DNA of 64,000 nucleotides. Source: Parageobacillus caldoxylosilyticus NBRC 107762 (GTDB lineage: Bacteria > Bacillota > Bacilli > Bacillales > Anoxybacillaceae). The number at the start of each line of letters is the position of its first letter. Within the stretch, counting starts at the first letter, position 1. The stretch lies in assembly GCF_000632715.1 (NCBI RefSeq), contig NZ_BAWO01000008.1:36373-100372 (forward strand), in the 5' to 3' direction. The notes below the pieces were generated by a model that did no database searches, had not been told where the DNA came from, and saw only the letters and a list, made by a program, of their open reading frames with translations. A program made the translations under genes and the position numbers. This document shows, one piece after another, positions 25,660-34,022 of this stretch.

Positions 25660-25732
25660 GGCTATACCTCCTTTCGATTACAGGCGTTTGACGGTTTGTT
25701 GGTCATATACATGCCGTCCTCTTCCCCTTTTT

Positions 25733-25869
25733 TCAGCCGAGATGTCCCTGTTTCACTTTCTCCTGAATATGTCTTGCAATGTTGTTTTATATCCGCCTAA
25801 AGCGCAAAGCATAGCGATTTGGTGTCCCATTGAACCGGCACCGGTCACAGCAACACGTTGAATAGGCAT
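25733..25869 (-). pseudogene. Truncated 3-hydroxyacyl-CoA dehydrogenase remnant
   Basis: With SD GAGGAAG and an ATG at 25869, the frame reads MPIQRVAVTGAGSMGHQIAM and goes on to GGYKTTLQDI, the NAD-binding N-terminus (GxGxMG) of FadB/HBD-type 3-hydroxyacyl-CoA dehydrogenase. It stops 39 codons in; a second frame (QEKVKQGHLG) continues briefly to 25733, as expected if the rest was deleted and frameshifted. The translation signals and an upstream operator are intact, so a short product might still be made. The gene fits the beta-oxidation theme of its neighbours. Confidence 0.75.
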
Positions 25870-25888
25870 TTTTTCTTCCTCTTTTTTA

Positions 25889-25902
25889 ACTGACCAGTCA
25901 GT
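25889..25902. promoter_or_regulatory. TetR-type operator before the hydroxyacyl-CoA dehydrogenase remnant
   Basis: ACTGACCAGTCAGT has 6-bp inverted arms ACTGAC/GTCAGT. It agrees with the palindrome at 30293-30304 region (ACTAACCGGTTAGT) at 11 of 14 positions, so both are probable sites for the TetR protein encoded at 25950-26516. Confidence 0.6.
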
Positions 25903-25949
25903 ATGGAAAGTGCAGACTATTTGGCACGTTTATGCCAAGTAGTCTTATT

Positions 25950-26516
25950 TCACTTTTTCTCCATTCCTTCCAGCAAAATCGCAACCATATGTTCCGCTAC
26001 CTCGAAATCGCTCAATTCCCCATCAGGCCGAAACCATTGGTAGCTCCAGTTTGCCGCTCCTAAAACGGTCAGCGTTGCAATGGAAGGTGGCAAATCGTCA
26101 CGGAGCTCGCCGTTTCTCATTCCTTCTTCTATTAACGATTGCAAGTTGTAACGAAACAAGTCCCGCTTTTCTACAATTTTTTTTAAATGTTCTGCATTTA
26201 AATGCTTCATTTCGCGGAAAAAAATGCGCGCCTGTCTTCCTTGTTTCTCAATGCTATGGATGAGCATATAGACGATTTCAAACACTTTTTCCTTAACCGT
26301 CTTCGCAGCATCTTCCATAATGTTTTTTTGCTTTTCGAGCAGTCCTTCAATATAGCGAAGATGGATATCCATTAATAATTCTTCTTTGCTTTTAAAATAG
26401 TAGTAAAACGTTCCTTTTGTCACGCCAAGCATATCCATAATATCTTGAATGGAAGTTTCGCTAAACCCTTTTTGTTCAAATAGAGCGATGCTTGCCGCCA
26501 TAATTTTTTCTTTCAC
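25950..26516 (-). CDS. TetR/AcrR family repressor of acyl-CoA catabolism
   Basis: 188 residues: N-terminal HTH (TSIQDIMDMLGVTKGTFYYYF) followed by an all-helical ligand domain. It is embedded among CoA-ligase, acyl-CoA dehydrogenase and kinase genes, and two TetR-like palindromes flank it at 25889 and 30290, so an acyl-CoA-responsive repressor (FadR/PaaR-like) is likely. The start is GTG at 26516 with AAAGGTGG upstream. The inducing ligand cannot be read from sequence. Confidence 0.87.
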   Translation of the reverse strand: MKEKIMAASIALFEQKGFSETSIQDIMDMLGVTKGTFYYYFKSKEELLMDIHLRYIEGLLEKQKNIMEDAAKTVKEKVFEIVYMLIHSIEKQGRQARIFFREMKHLNAEHLKKIVEKRDLFRYNLQSLIEEGMRNGELRDDLPPSIATLTVLGAANWSYQWFRPDGELSDFEVAEHMVAILLEGMEKK

Positions 26517-26565
26517 GCTCTTCCACCTTTCCCTCTATCATGTTCGTTATCGCCATTCTATCATA

Positions 26566-26611
26566 AAACGGTCAAGCCCGTCTGGCAACAGGCAATGGAG
26601 CTTGACCGTTT
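26566..26611 (-). terminator. Terminator after the CoA-ligase gene
   Basis: AAACGGTCAAGC/GCTTGACCGTTT 12-bp stem with a long loop, then TTTTATG on the minus strand. It separates the ACAD-SDR-ligase operon from tetR. Confidence 0.75.
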
Positions 26612-26630
26612 GGGAAGAGCGGATTTTTTC

Positions 26631-28250
26631 TTATTTCGAACGGAGCGCCTCTTCACGGAGAGTGCGGCGCAAAATCTTGCCAACGTTTGTTTTTGGCAAT
26701 TCGGAGCGAAACTCGATCATGCGCGGCACTTTGTAGGCGGCTAAATTTTGGCGGCAATGCGCGATAATCTCCTCTTCGCTTGCCTGCTTGCCGTCTTTTA
26801 AGACAATAATCGCTTTTACTGTTTCGCCGCGGTATGCATCCGGCACGCCGATTGCTACCGCTTCTTTTACTGCTGGATGTTCATACAGCACTTCTTCAAT
26901 TTCGCGAGGATAAATATTGTAACCGCCGGCAATAATCATATCTTTTTTCCGGTCAACGATGGTTACATATCCTTCTTCATCCACGGTTGCCAAGTCACCC
27001 GTATATAGCCATCCATCCCGAAGTGCCACCGCTGTTTCTTCCGGCATGTTCCAATATCCTTTCATCACCTGCGGGCCGCGAATAATTAACTCTCCTACCT
27101 CGCCTGGCTTAAGTTCTTCTGTTCCGGTAGCAACATCGACAATTTTGTATTCTGTCATCGGCATGCCGATGCCGACCGTTCCCGGTTTCCTTTCAGCAAA
27201 CGGCGGATTGCAGTGCGTTACCGGCGATGCCTCCGATAAACCGTATCCCTCTAACACAGCAGCTCCGGTTTTCGCTTCAAACTCCCGCATCAGCTCTAGA
27301 GGCATCGGCGCGCTGCCGCTGTTGCACGTTTTAATGCTGTTGATGCCGTATTGCTCTACCCCTGGTGTATTCGTAATTGCGACATACATTGTCGGCACTC
27401 CAGGGAAAACAGTCGGTTGCTTCTCTTTAATCGTCTCTAACACTTCCTTCAGTTCAAAACGCGGCAATAAAATATTGTTGGCACCGACATAAATCGCCAT
27501 ATTCATGCCCGATGTCATCGCAAACACGTGGAAAAGCGGAATTACCGTAAAATACCGTTCTTTTCCCAACTCATAGGTGCCTTTGAAAAATTCGGCACAT
27601 TGCATGACGTTCGCTAAAATATTGCGATGGGTGAGCATCGCTCCTTTCGAACGTCCCGTCGTTCCGCCCGTATATTGCAGCACCGCAACATCATGCTCCG
27701 GCTCGATCGGAACAGGCTGCACGTTCCCGCTTCCTTGAGCAAGAAACTGTTCAAATGTCACATCGTTTGCATCTAGCGAATGAGAGGAGGATGGCTGAAA
27801 GCTGACGACGATGGCCCGCTTCATTGGCGTATGATCACGCACCGCCTGCAGCCGTGGGTAAACGGCATCATAAATCACGATCGTTTCTGCTCCTGAATCC
27901 GTCAGCAAGTGGATTAACTCGCGTTCCACAAGCATCGGATTTACTTGTGTCACAATCGCGCCGATGCGCAAAATCGCATAGTAAGCGATCACATACTGAG
28001 GACAGTTTGGCAGCATAATGGCAACACGGTCGCCTTTTTGGACGCCTTGCTGCTGCAAGCTCGATGCAAACTTCTCCACAGCATGGGCAAGCTCGCCGTA
28101 CGTAATCACTTTATCATAGAAAGTCAAAGCTGGATTGTCGCGATATTGCTTGGCCCGTTCTTGCAAAATATCGCATAATGTGATGTTGGGAATATCGAAC
28201 CGAAATGATACATGTTCTGGATATAATGCCGCCGCTTTCTTTTCATTCAC
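26631..28250 (-). CDS. Long-/medium-chain acyl-CoA ligase
   Basis: About 540 residues of the ANL superfamily: P-loop-like YTGGTTGRSKGAML, GYGLSEASPVTHCNPP, GWLYTGDLATVDEEGYVTI and DRKKDMIIAGGYNIYPREIE, with the catalytic Lys near the C-terminus (LPKTNVGKILRR). It activates carboxylic acids to acyl-CoA with ATP. GTG at 28250 follows GGAGG by 9 nt, 16 bp after the SDR stop. Last gene of an ACAD-SDR-ligase operon; comparable to LvaE of levulinate operons. Confidence 0.9.
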   Translation of the reverse strand: MNEKKAAALYPEHVSFRFDIPNITLCDILQERAKQYRDNPALTFYDKVITYGELAHAVEKFASSLQQQGVQKGDRVAIMLPNCPQYVIAYYAILRIGAIVTQVNPMLVERELIHLLTDSGAETIVIYDAVYPRLQAVRDHTPMKRAIVVSFQPSSSHSLDANDVTFEQFLAQGSGNVQPVPIEPEHDVAVLQYTGGTTGRSKGAMLTHRNILANVMQCAEFFKGTYELGKERYFTVIPLFHVFAMTSGMNMAIYVGANNILLPRFELKEVLETIKEKQPTVFPGVPTMYVAITNTPGVEQYGINSIKTCNSGSAPMPLELMREFEAKTGAAVLEGYGLSEASPVTHCNPPFAERKPGTVGIGMPMTEYKIVDVATGTEELKPGEVGELIIRGPQVMKGYWNMPEETAVALRDGWLYTGDLATVDEEGYVTIVDRKKDMIIAGGYNIYPREIEEVLYEHPAVKEAVAIGVPDAYRGETVKAIIVLKDGKQASEEEIIAHCRQNLAAYKVPRMIEFRSELPKTNVGKILRRTLREEALRSK

Positions 28251-28266
28251 TTTTCCTTTCCTCCTT

Positions 28267-29046
28267 TTAAGCGCCTGAGGCGTGGCTGCCACCATCGACA
28301 ACAATTAACGCTCCTGTCACAAAATCAGAGGCCGGAGACGCTAAAAATAATACCGCTCCTTTTAAATCATCTTCGCCGCCAAATCGTCCTAACGGCGTAT
28401 TTTGCAACACTTTCTGCCCGACTTGCTCAAGGACGACTTTTGACATTTTCGTTGGAAAAAACCCCGGCGCGACCGCATTGACATGAATTCCGTATCTTCC
28501 CCATTTTACGGCCAAATCTTTCGTAAACGTAATGACGGCCCCTTTGCTTGTGTTATAACCAATGGTATTTAATATTTCCGGATTCGTTCCGCCAAGTCCT
28601 GCGACAGAAGCAATATTGATGATTTTGCCGCTCCGTTGCTTGATCATTACTTTGCCGACCGCTTGGCTCATGAGAAATGTTCCGGTCACATTGACGTTGA
28701 TGACTTTTTGCCATGCCTCCAGCGGCATTTCTTCCACTGGTGCTCCCCATGTCGCGCCGCTGTTATTGACTAAAATATCAATTTGCCCAAATTCATCCAC
28801 CGTTGTTTGGACGACGCGCTGCACATCCTCTGGATTCGTGACATCGCATTTTAATGCAAGCGCTTTTACGCCAAGCTGTTCTAACTTTTCTTTCACTTGT
28901 TCGCACGCTTCCAGTTTTCGCGAACATACAACGACGTTGGCACCTGCCTCTGCCAGGCCGGTGGCAATCTGTTCGCCAAGCCCGCGTCCCCCTCCGGTAA
29001 CGATGGCCGTCTTTCCTGGTATTTTAAATAAGTCTAGTACATGCAT
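28267..29046 (-). CDS. SDR family dehydrogenase (LvaD-like position)
   Basis: 259 residues of classical short-chain dehydrogenase: cofactor loop TGGGRGLGEQIA, NNSGATWGAP, catalytic Ser in NIASVAG, YNTSKGAVIT (Tyr-x3-Lys), and C-terminal GALIVVDGG. Likely oxidises a 3-hydroxyacyl-CoA or reduces a 3-oxoacyl thioester. It lies 16 bp after the ACAD-like gene and 16 bp before the CoA ligase, so co-transcription is clear. Confidence 0.88.
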   Translation of the reverse strand: MHVLDLFKIPGKTAIVTGGGRGLGEQIATGLAEAGANVVVCSRKLEACEQVKEKLEQLGVKALALKCDVTNPEDVQRVVQTTVDEFGQIDILVNNSGATWGAPVEEMPLEAWQKVINVNVTGTFLMSQAVGKVMIKQRSGKIINIASVAGLGGTNPEILNTIGYNTSKGAVITFTKDLAVKWGRYGIHVNAVAPGFFPTKMSKVVLEQVGQKVLQNTPLGRFGGEDDLKGAVLFLASPASDFVTGALIVVDGGSHASGA

Positions 29047-29062
29047 GACTCCTCTCTCCTTT

Positions 29063-30271
29063 TTATTGATATTGTCGTAACTCTAATTTAGCGATTTGAT
29101 TTTTATGCACTTCATCCGGCCCGTCGGCGAGGCGAAGCGTACGGGAGTTCGCCCATAGCGCTGCGAGCGGGAAGTCATTGCTGACTCCAGCGGCGCCAAA
29201 TGCTTGGATGGCCCGGTCGATCACTTTTAAGGCAACGTTTGGCGCGACGACTTTAATCATGGCAATTTCTTTTCTCGCCTCTTTATTGCCGACCGTATCC
29301 ATCATGTATGCCGCTTTCAATGTAAGCAGCCGTGCTTGTTCGATTTCGATCCGTGACTGGGCAATCCAATCGCGAATGACGCCTTGTTCTGCAAGCGGCT
29401 TTCCAAACGCAACTCTTTTTTGCACGCGCTGGCACATCAACTCAAGCGCCCGTTCGGCCGCACCGATCAGCCGCATGCAATGGTGAATTCTCCCCGGACC
29501 AAGCCGCCCTTGGGCAATGGCAAATCCTTTTCCCTCTCCCCAAATAATATTTTCTTTTGGGACGCGGACATGGTCATACGTAATTTCTGCATGGCCGTGT
29601 GGAGCATGGTCATAGCCAAACACCGGAAGCATCCTCTCAATTTTCACGCCTGGCGTATCAAGCGGTACTAGAATCATAGATTGTTGCTCATATTTTGGAG
29701 CATCCGGATTTGTTTTTCCCATGACGATGGCAATTTTGCAGCGCGGATCGCCAGCTCCTGACGACCACCATTTCCGTCCGGTAATAACATATTCGTCTCC
29801 ATCGCGGACAATGCTTGCAGAAATGTTCGTCGCATCACTGGAGGCAACGTCTGGCTCTGTCATGGAAAAACAGGAACGGATTTCCCCGTTTAATAACGGA
29901 ATCAACCATTTTTGCTTCTGCTCTTCCGTGCCGTAGCGGACGAGCACTTCCATATTTCCCGTATCCGGAGCGCTGCAATTAAATACTTCCGGCGCAATCA
30001 GCGAACGGCCCATGATCTCGCAAAGCGGCGCATACTCCAAGTTCGTCAGCCCTGCCCCGTATTCACTATCCGGCAAAAATAAATTCCAAAGCCCTTCTTT
30101 TTTCGCTTTTGCTTTTAATTCCTCCATAATCGGCGGAACGCCGGACCATCTGGATTCTTGTGCATTCAGCTGTTCCTCATATACCTTTTCATTCGGATAA
30201 ATATAGTCTTCCATGAAAGCGCTTAATTTCTTGATCAACTCTTTGACTTTCGGCGAATAAGAAAAATCCAT
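29063..30271 (-). CDS. ACAD10/11-like acyl-CoA dehydrogenase
   Basis: 402 residues, flavin acyl-CoA dehydrogenase fold. [15 protein letters not shown] and the segments [20 protein letters not shown] and [19 protein letters not shown], with [13 protein letters not shown] and [11 protein letters not shown], match the ACAD domain of ACAD11 rather than ordinary short-chain dehydrogenases. In ACAD11 this domain works with a kinase to remove a phosphorylated 4-hydroxy group. It is the first gene of the operon, just downstream of an 18-bp palindrome. SD GGGAGGGG before the ATG. Confidence 0.87.
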   Translation of the reverse strand: MDFSYSPKVKELIKKLSAFMEDYIYPNEKVYEEQLNAQESRWSGVPPIMEELKAKAKKEGLWNLFLPDSEYGAGLTNLEYAPLCEIMGRSLIAPEVFNCSAPDTGNMEVLVRYGTEEQKQKWLIPLLNGEIRSCFSMTEPDVASSDATNISASIVRDGDEYVITGRKWWSSGAGDPRCKIAIVMGKTNPDAPKYEQQSMILVPLDTPGVKIERMLPVFGYDHAPHGHAEITYDHVRVPKENIIWGEGKGFAIAQGRLGPGRIHHCMRLIGAAERALELMCQRVQKRVAFGKPLAEQGVIRDWIAQSRIEIEQARLLTLKAAYMMDTVGNKEARKEIAMIKVVAPNVALKVIDRAIQAFGAAGVSNDFPLAALWANSRTLRLADGPDEVHKNQIAKLELRQYQ

Positions 30272-30289
30272 CGCTTCCCCTCCCTTTTT

Positions 30290-30307
30290 ATACTAACCGG
30301 TTAGTAT
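30290..30307. promoter_or_regulatory. 18-bp perfect palindromic operator before the acyl-CoA operon
   Basis: ATACTAACCGGTTAGTAT is fully self-complementary and lies 19 bp upstream of the ACAD-like start codon. Form and place fit a TetR-family operator; the nearby tetR (25950-26516) is the obvious candidate. A related site is at 25889-25902. Confidence 0.72.
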
Positions 30308-30369
30308 GTAACCTTATTTTTACTATAACCCTATTTAAAGAAATATTCAATATTTTTTGATAAATAGCA

Positions 30370-30403
30370 ATAAAGCAGCATCATTAGGATGATGCCGCTT
30401 TAT
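30370..30403 (-). terminator. Terminator of ykwC
   Basis: ATAAAGC-GCATCAT / ATGATGC-GCTTTAT stem overlapping the ykwC stop. Confidence 0.75.
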
Positions 30404-31266
30404 TCTTGGATATAGCGTTTGTATAAAGCTTGCGTGCCGCTGTTTTCTTCCCCTGCTTTTGCCAGCTCCTCATACATTGATTTTGCCAGCTCCAGCCCTG
30501 GCAGTTGCAAATTCATTTTTTCTGCTTCTTCTAACGCAATTTTCATATCTTTAATAAAATGCTTCACATAAAAACCTGGCTTGAAGTCGCCGGAAAGCAT
30601 CCGAGGGGCTAAATTGCTCAACGACCAGCTCCCCGCCGCTCCCTGGGAGATGCTTTCTAGTACTTTAAATGGATCCAATCCTGAACACTTCGCATAGGCA
30701 AGCGCTTCGCAAACACCGATCATGTTGGAGGCGATCGCAATTTGGTTGCACATTTTTGTGTGCTGACCGGCTCCTGCTTTTCCATGAAGAATAATGTTCG
30801 TTCCCAGTCTTTCTAAAATCGGCTTGCACGCCGAAAACACTTCTTCATCCCCGCCAACCATAATCGTCAATGTTCCTTGTCTCGCACCGATATCGCCGCC
30901 GGAAACCGGGGCGTCAAGCGCATAAATATTTCTTTTTTTTGCTTCTTGATAAATTTTTTTCGCAAGCGTGGGGGTAGAAGTGGTCATATCAATGACATAG
31001 GTTCCTTCTTTCGCATTCGCCAAAATTCCTTCGTCGCCAAAATATACTTCTTCGACATCTTGCGGATACCCAACCATCGTAATCACTACATCCGCTTCTT
31101 TGGCAAGCTCCGCAACTGTTTCTTTCCATACTGCCCCTTCTTCGATGAGATCATTGGCTTTCTCTTTCGTCCGGGTGTAAACAAGTAGCGGATATCCCGC
31201 TTTTAATAAATGGCGGGCCATGCTTTTTCCCATTACGCCAAGACCAATAAAACCGATCGCTTTCAT
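30400..31266 (-). CDS. ykwC: YkwC, beta-hydroxyacid dehydrogenase family
   Basis: 288 residues of the 3-hydroxyisobutyrate/tartronate semialdehyde reductase family. NAD(P) motif GFIGLGVMGKSMA; substrate motif DAPVSGGDIGARQGTL; catalytic Lys in GAGQHTKMCNQ; SWSLSNLAPRML. It matches B. subtilis YkwC. The ATG at 31266 has GGAGGGG upstream. The substrate is unproven; valine catabolism or a general hydroxyacid role would suit the acyl-CoA neighbours. Confidence 0.9.
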   Translation of the reverse strand: MKAIGFIGLGVMGKSMARHLLKAGYPLLVYTRTKEKANDLIEEGAVWKETVAELAKEADVVITMVGYPQDVEEVYFGDEGILANAKEGTYVIDMTTSTPTLAKKIYQEAKKRNIYALDAPVSGGDIGARQGTLTIMVGGDEEVFSACKPILERLGTNIILHGKAGAGQHTKMCNQIAIASNMIGVCEALAYAKCSGLDPFKVLESISQGAAGSWSLSNLAPRMLSGDFKPGFYVKHFIKDMKIALEEAEKMNLQLPGLELAKSMYEELAKAGEENSGTQALYKRYIQE

Positions 31267-31360
31267 TTTGCTTTCCCCTCCCTGCTCGTTCACAAAAATG
31301 CCCCTTGGAAAAAATAAGGCATCATTCTTCTTTTGTCAATTCAAACAGAAACAATGGTGC

Positions 31361-32146
31361 TTAAATCGCTTTCACCATTCCTCCGTCAACGATCAACGAT
31401 TGGCCGGTAATATACGAATTCGCTTCGGAAAGAAGGAAAGTAACCACATTAGCAAATTCTTCCGGTGTGCCATAACGGCCGAGGGGAATCGCGCTTTTCA
31501 TCCGCGCTTCCATTTCTTCTTTCGAAATTCCCAATTTTTCGGCATTGATTTTGTCTAAAAAGGCAACCCTCTCCGTCGCGATGCGCCCCGGCGCTACTGT
31601 ATTAATTAAAATATTGTACGGTGCAAATTCCACAGCCAATGTTTTGGTTAAACCGACGATGCCAGTGCGGAACGTATTGGATAAAAGCAAGCCCGGAATC
31701 GGCTCCTTAATGGAAGAAGAAGCGATGTTGACAATTTTGCCGCCCTTTTTCTTCAAGTATGGGAGCGCTTCTCGAATCATGCGGATATAGCTAAGCAAAT
31801 TCAATTCAAACGCATGATACCAATCTTCGTCGCTAATCGTTTCAAACGTTCCCGCTGGAGGTCCCCCAGCGTTGTTCACTAATAAATCAATGGTTCCATA
31901 AGTGTCTACCGTTTTTTGCACAAGACGACGAATATCTTCTACCTTCGTAATATCTGCTTGAACGTGGGCAACTTGTCCTTTATGTAAATCTCGTAATTCT
32001 TTTTCCACCTCTTGCAGCTTCTCTTCATTTCGGCTTGTAATCATGACATTTGCCCCTTCCAACACAAGCTGGCGGGCAATGGCTTTCCCAAGGCCTTGAC
32101 TGGATGCGACGACAAGTGCAGTTTTTCCTGACAAGCGCAACTCCAT
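31361..32146 (-). CDS. Atypical SDR protein lacking the Tyr-x3-Lys pair
   Basis: 261 residues with SDR architecture: NNAGGPPAGTF, NIASSS (catalytic-Ser position ~143), and GQSLIVDGG at the end. Where Tyr-x3-Lys should stand the sequence reads LLLSNTFRTGIVG (about 153-165), so neither Tyr nor Lys is present. The cofactor loop is also divergent (VVASSQGLGKAIA instead of TGxxxGxG). I recall a family with a similar LSNxxR segment, so this is probably a conserved variant rather than decay. A reductase function should not be assumed. SD AAGGAGG precedes the ATG. Confidence 0.8.
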   Translation of the reverse strand: MELRLSGKTALVVASSQGLGKAIARQLVLEGANVMITSRNEEKLQEVEKELRDLHKGQVAHVQADITKVEDIRRLVQKTVDTYGTIDLLVNNAGGPPAGTFETISDEDWYHAFELNLLSYIRMIREALPYLKKKGGKIVNIASSSIKEPIPGLLLSNTFRTGIVGLTKTLAVEFAPYNILINTVAPGRIATERVAFLDKINAEKLGISKEEMEARMKSAIPLGRYGTPEEFANVVTFLLSEANSYITGQSLIVDGGMVKAI

Positions 32147-32263
32147 ATCTTTTCCTCCTTGTTGTTATACATGTTTTTATTTAAAAGTTATTCGCTATAT
32201 TTTATCGCTTTTCCTTCTTTACTTTTATAGATTAAAAAGGTGTTCCTTTCTTCGCCACAAAAA

Positions 32264-32336
32264 ATCCCCTCCCAAGTAGACTCCTAAGAATATCATATCA
32301 GATGTTCTCTTTTTTCGCTGTCTACCTGTAGGGGAT
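32264..32336 (-). terminator. Long inverted repeat ending in a T-run, downstream of the 32352 gene
   Basis: ATCCCCT (32264) pairs with AGGGGAT (32336), and TAGAC (32277) with GTCTA (32324), around a ~38-nt loop; the minus strand then reads TTTTTTG. It can act as a terminator for the small gene at 32352. The remainder of this gap (32147-32263) shows nothing clear. Confidence 0.5.
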
Positions 32337-32351
32337 CATACCACTTTCGAA

Positions 32352-32582
32352 TCAGCCTCTTTTTTCTCCATCCATTATGGAACGAAATTGTTTCATTTCT
32401 TCATCTACATTCACTTTCGCTACATGAAATGGATTTTCTTGGTTGGCTAGTTGCAACGGGCCTATATCGCTTCGCACTCCTAATGTATCTCCTTCTGTCG
32501 CGAGTGCATCGTTTAGAATTCCCTCTCTTTCCCCATCGAAATGAAAATCATGAGGGTGATCGTTTCTTCCGCGCTCTGGCAT
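32352..32582 (-). CDS. Small hydrophilic protein, unknown function
   Basis: 76 residues, acidic and rich in His/Asp at the start (NDHPHDFHFDGEREG), with GDTLGVRSDIGPLQLAN and a charged C-terminus. No membrane segment or known motif. AAAGGAGG lies at ideal distance from ATG 32582, so translation is likely. It sits alone between an SDR gene and the odhB terminator. Confidence 0.7.
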   Translation of the reverse strand: MPERGRNDHPHDFHFDGEREGILNDALATEGDTLGVRSDIGPLQLANQENPFHVAKVNVDEEMKQFRSIMDGEKRG

Positions 32583-32673
32583 GCTTATACCTCCTTTTCT
32601 GTCTATTTTTCCTTCCAATCGAACAAATCATTCCTTTTACAGTGGCGCGTTGTTTTCCATAATACGAAAAAAG

Positions 32674-32715
32674 AGGCGACCCCAAAAACGATTTTTGGAG
32701 TCTGCCTCCTTTTTA
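32674..32715 (-). terminator. Terminator of odhAB
   Basis: GAGGCGAC-CCAAAAA / TTTTTGG-GTC-GCCTC stem with minus-strand TTTTTT following. Confidence 0.85.
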
Positions 32716-33996
32716 TCAGCTTTCTAATAGAAGGTCTTCTGGATTTTCGATCAAGTCTTTTACCGTTTTTAAGAAGCCGACCGCTTCTTTCCCGTCAATA
32801 ATTCGATGGTCATACGATAACGCCACATACATCATCGGACGATTTTCGATTCGTTCTTCGTCAATCGCAACCGGACGAAGTTTGATAGCATGCATCCCTA
32901 AAATCCCAACTTGCGGACCGTTCAGCAGCGGCGTAGAGAAGAGCGACCCGAACACTCCACCGTTGGTGATCGTAAACGTTCCACCCTGCAAATCGCTCAG
33001 CGATAATTTGTTGTTGCGCGCTTTCGCTGCCAACTCGGCGATATCGCGTTCGATTTCGGCAAAATTTTTCCGGTCGCAATCGCGCACCACCGGAACGACT
33101 AAGCCCTCGTCGGTAGAAACGGCGACACCGATATCATAGTATTTTTTCAAAATAATTTCGTCGCCTTGAATTTCCGCATTCACATAAGGATATTTTTTCA
33201 GCGCTGCTACCGTCGCTTTGACGAAGAATGACATAAATCCGAGACGGACGTCGTGTTCTTCGAAAAATTTATCTTTTTTCCGTTTGCGCAGTTCGATGAC
33301 GGCAGACATATCGATTTCGTTGAACGTTGTCAACATCGCCGTAGACTGTGTTACTTCTAACAAGCGCTTCGCAATCGTCTGACGGCGGCGCGACATTTTC
33401 TCGCGGACAACCGGTTTACCGTCATCTTGTTTGAAGGCAGCTGGGGCCGGCTGCTGAACCGGCGGGGTAAATGAGGCCGGTTGCGCATGCGGCTGCACTT
33501 GCTGCTGGACAAAGGACTCGACATCTTGTTTGCGAACGCGTCCTAGCGGATCGACCGTAGGAACTTGCGTTAAATCGATGCCTTTTTCACGTGCGATTTT
33601 CCGCGCTGCCGGCGAAGCAATCGGGCGCTGTGCCAGATGATTGCCAGCCATGACTGGTTGTTCTTGTTTTTCTTCCGTTTTGACCGCTGTTTCTTTTGTT
33701 TCTTGCACTGCTTCCGGCGTTGCTTTGGCTGCTGCTTCTTGTGCAGCCGGCTGAGCAGCCTGTCCTTCGCCAATGACAGCGATCGCTTGCCCTACGGCGA
33801 CCGTATCCCCTTCATTTGCTAAAATTTGCTGCAATACTCCGGATTCTTCCGCCATAATTTCGACGTTCACTTTATCTGTTTCCAACTCGCAGATCGATTC
33901 GCCTTTTTCGACGTAGTCGCCAGGTTTTTTCAACCATTGCGCAATGGTTCCTTCTGTGATAGACTCTGCTAATTCTGGAACTTTGACTTCAGCCAC
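32716..33996 (-). CDS. odhB: 2-oxoglutarate dehydrogenase E2 (dihydrolipoyl succinyltransferase)
   Basis: 426 residues: lipoyl domain 1-76 with the lipoylated Lys in [10 protein letters not shown], an Ala/Pro/Gln-rich linker, the E1/E3-binding domain ([16 protein letters not shown], ~125-160), a second linker, and the acyltransferase core ending in [12 protein letters not shown] with the catalytic His. It transfers succinyl from E1 to CoA in the TCA cycle. The GTG at 33996 is 8 nt from GGAGG; the long in-frame extension upstream is not coding because it lies in odhA. It follows odhA by 26 bp. Confidence 0.95.
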   Translation of the reverse strand: MAEVKVPELAESITEGTIAQWLKKPGDYVEKGESICELETDKVNVEIMAEESGVLQQILANEGDTVAVGQAIAVIGEGQAAQPAAQEAAAKATPEAVQETKETAVKTEEKQEQPVMAGNHLAQRPIASPAARKIAREKGIDLTQVPTVDPLGRVRKQDVESFVQQQVQPHAQPASFTPPVQQPAPAAFKQDDGKPVVREKMSRRRQTIAKRLLEVTQSTAMLTTFNEIDMSAVIELRKRKKDKFFEEHDVRLGFMSFFVKATVAALKKYPYVNAEIQGDEIILKKYYDIGVAVSTDEGLVVPVVRDCDRKNFAEIERDIAELAAKARNNKLSLSDLQGGTFTITNGGVFGSLFSTPLLNGPQVGILGMHAIKLRPVAIDEERIENRPMMYVALSYDHRIIDGKEAVGFLKTVKDLIENPEDLLLES

Positions 33997-34022
33997 GTTG
34001 ATGCCCTCCTCAAAATCTTGCG

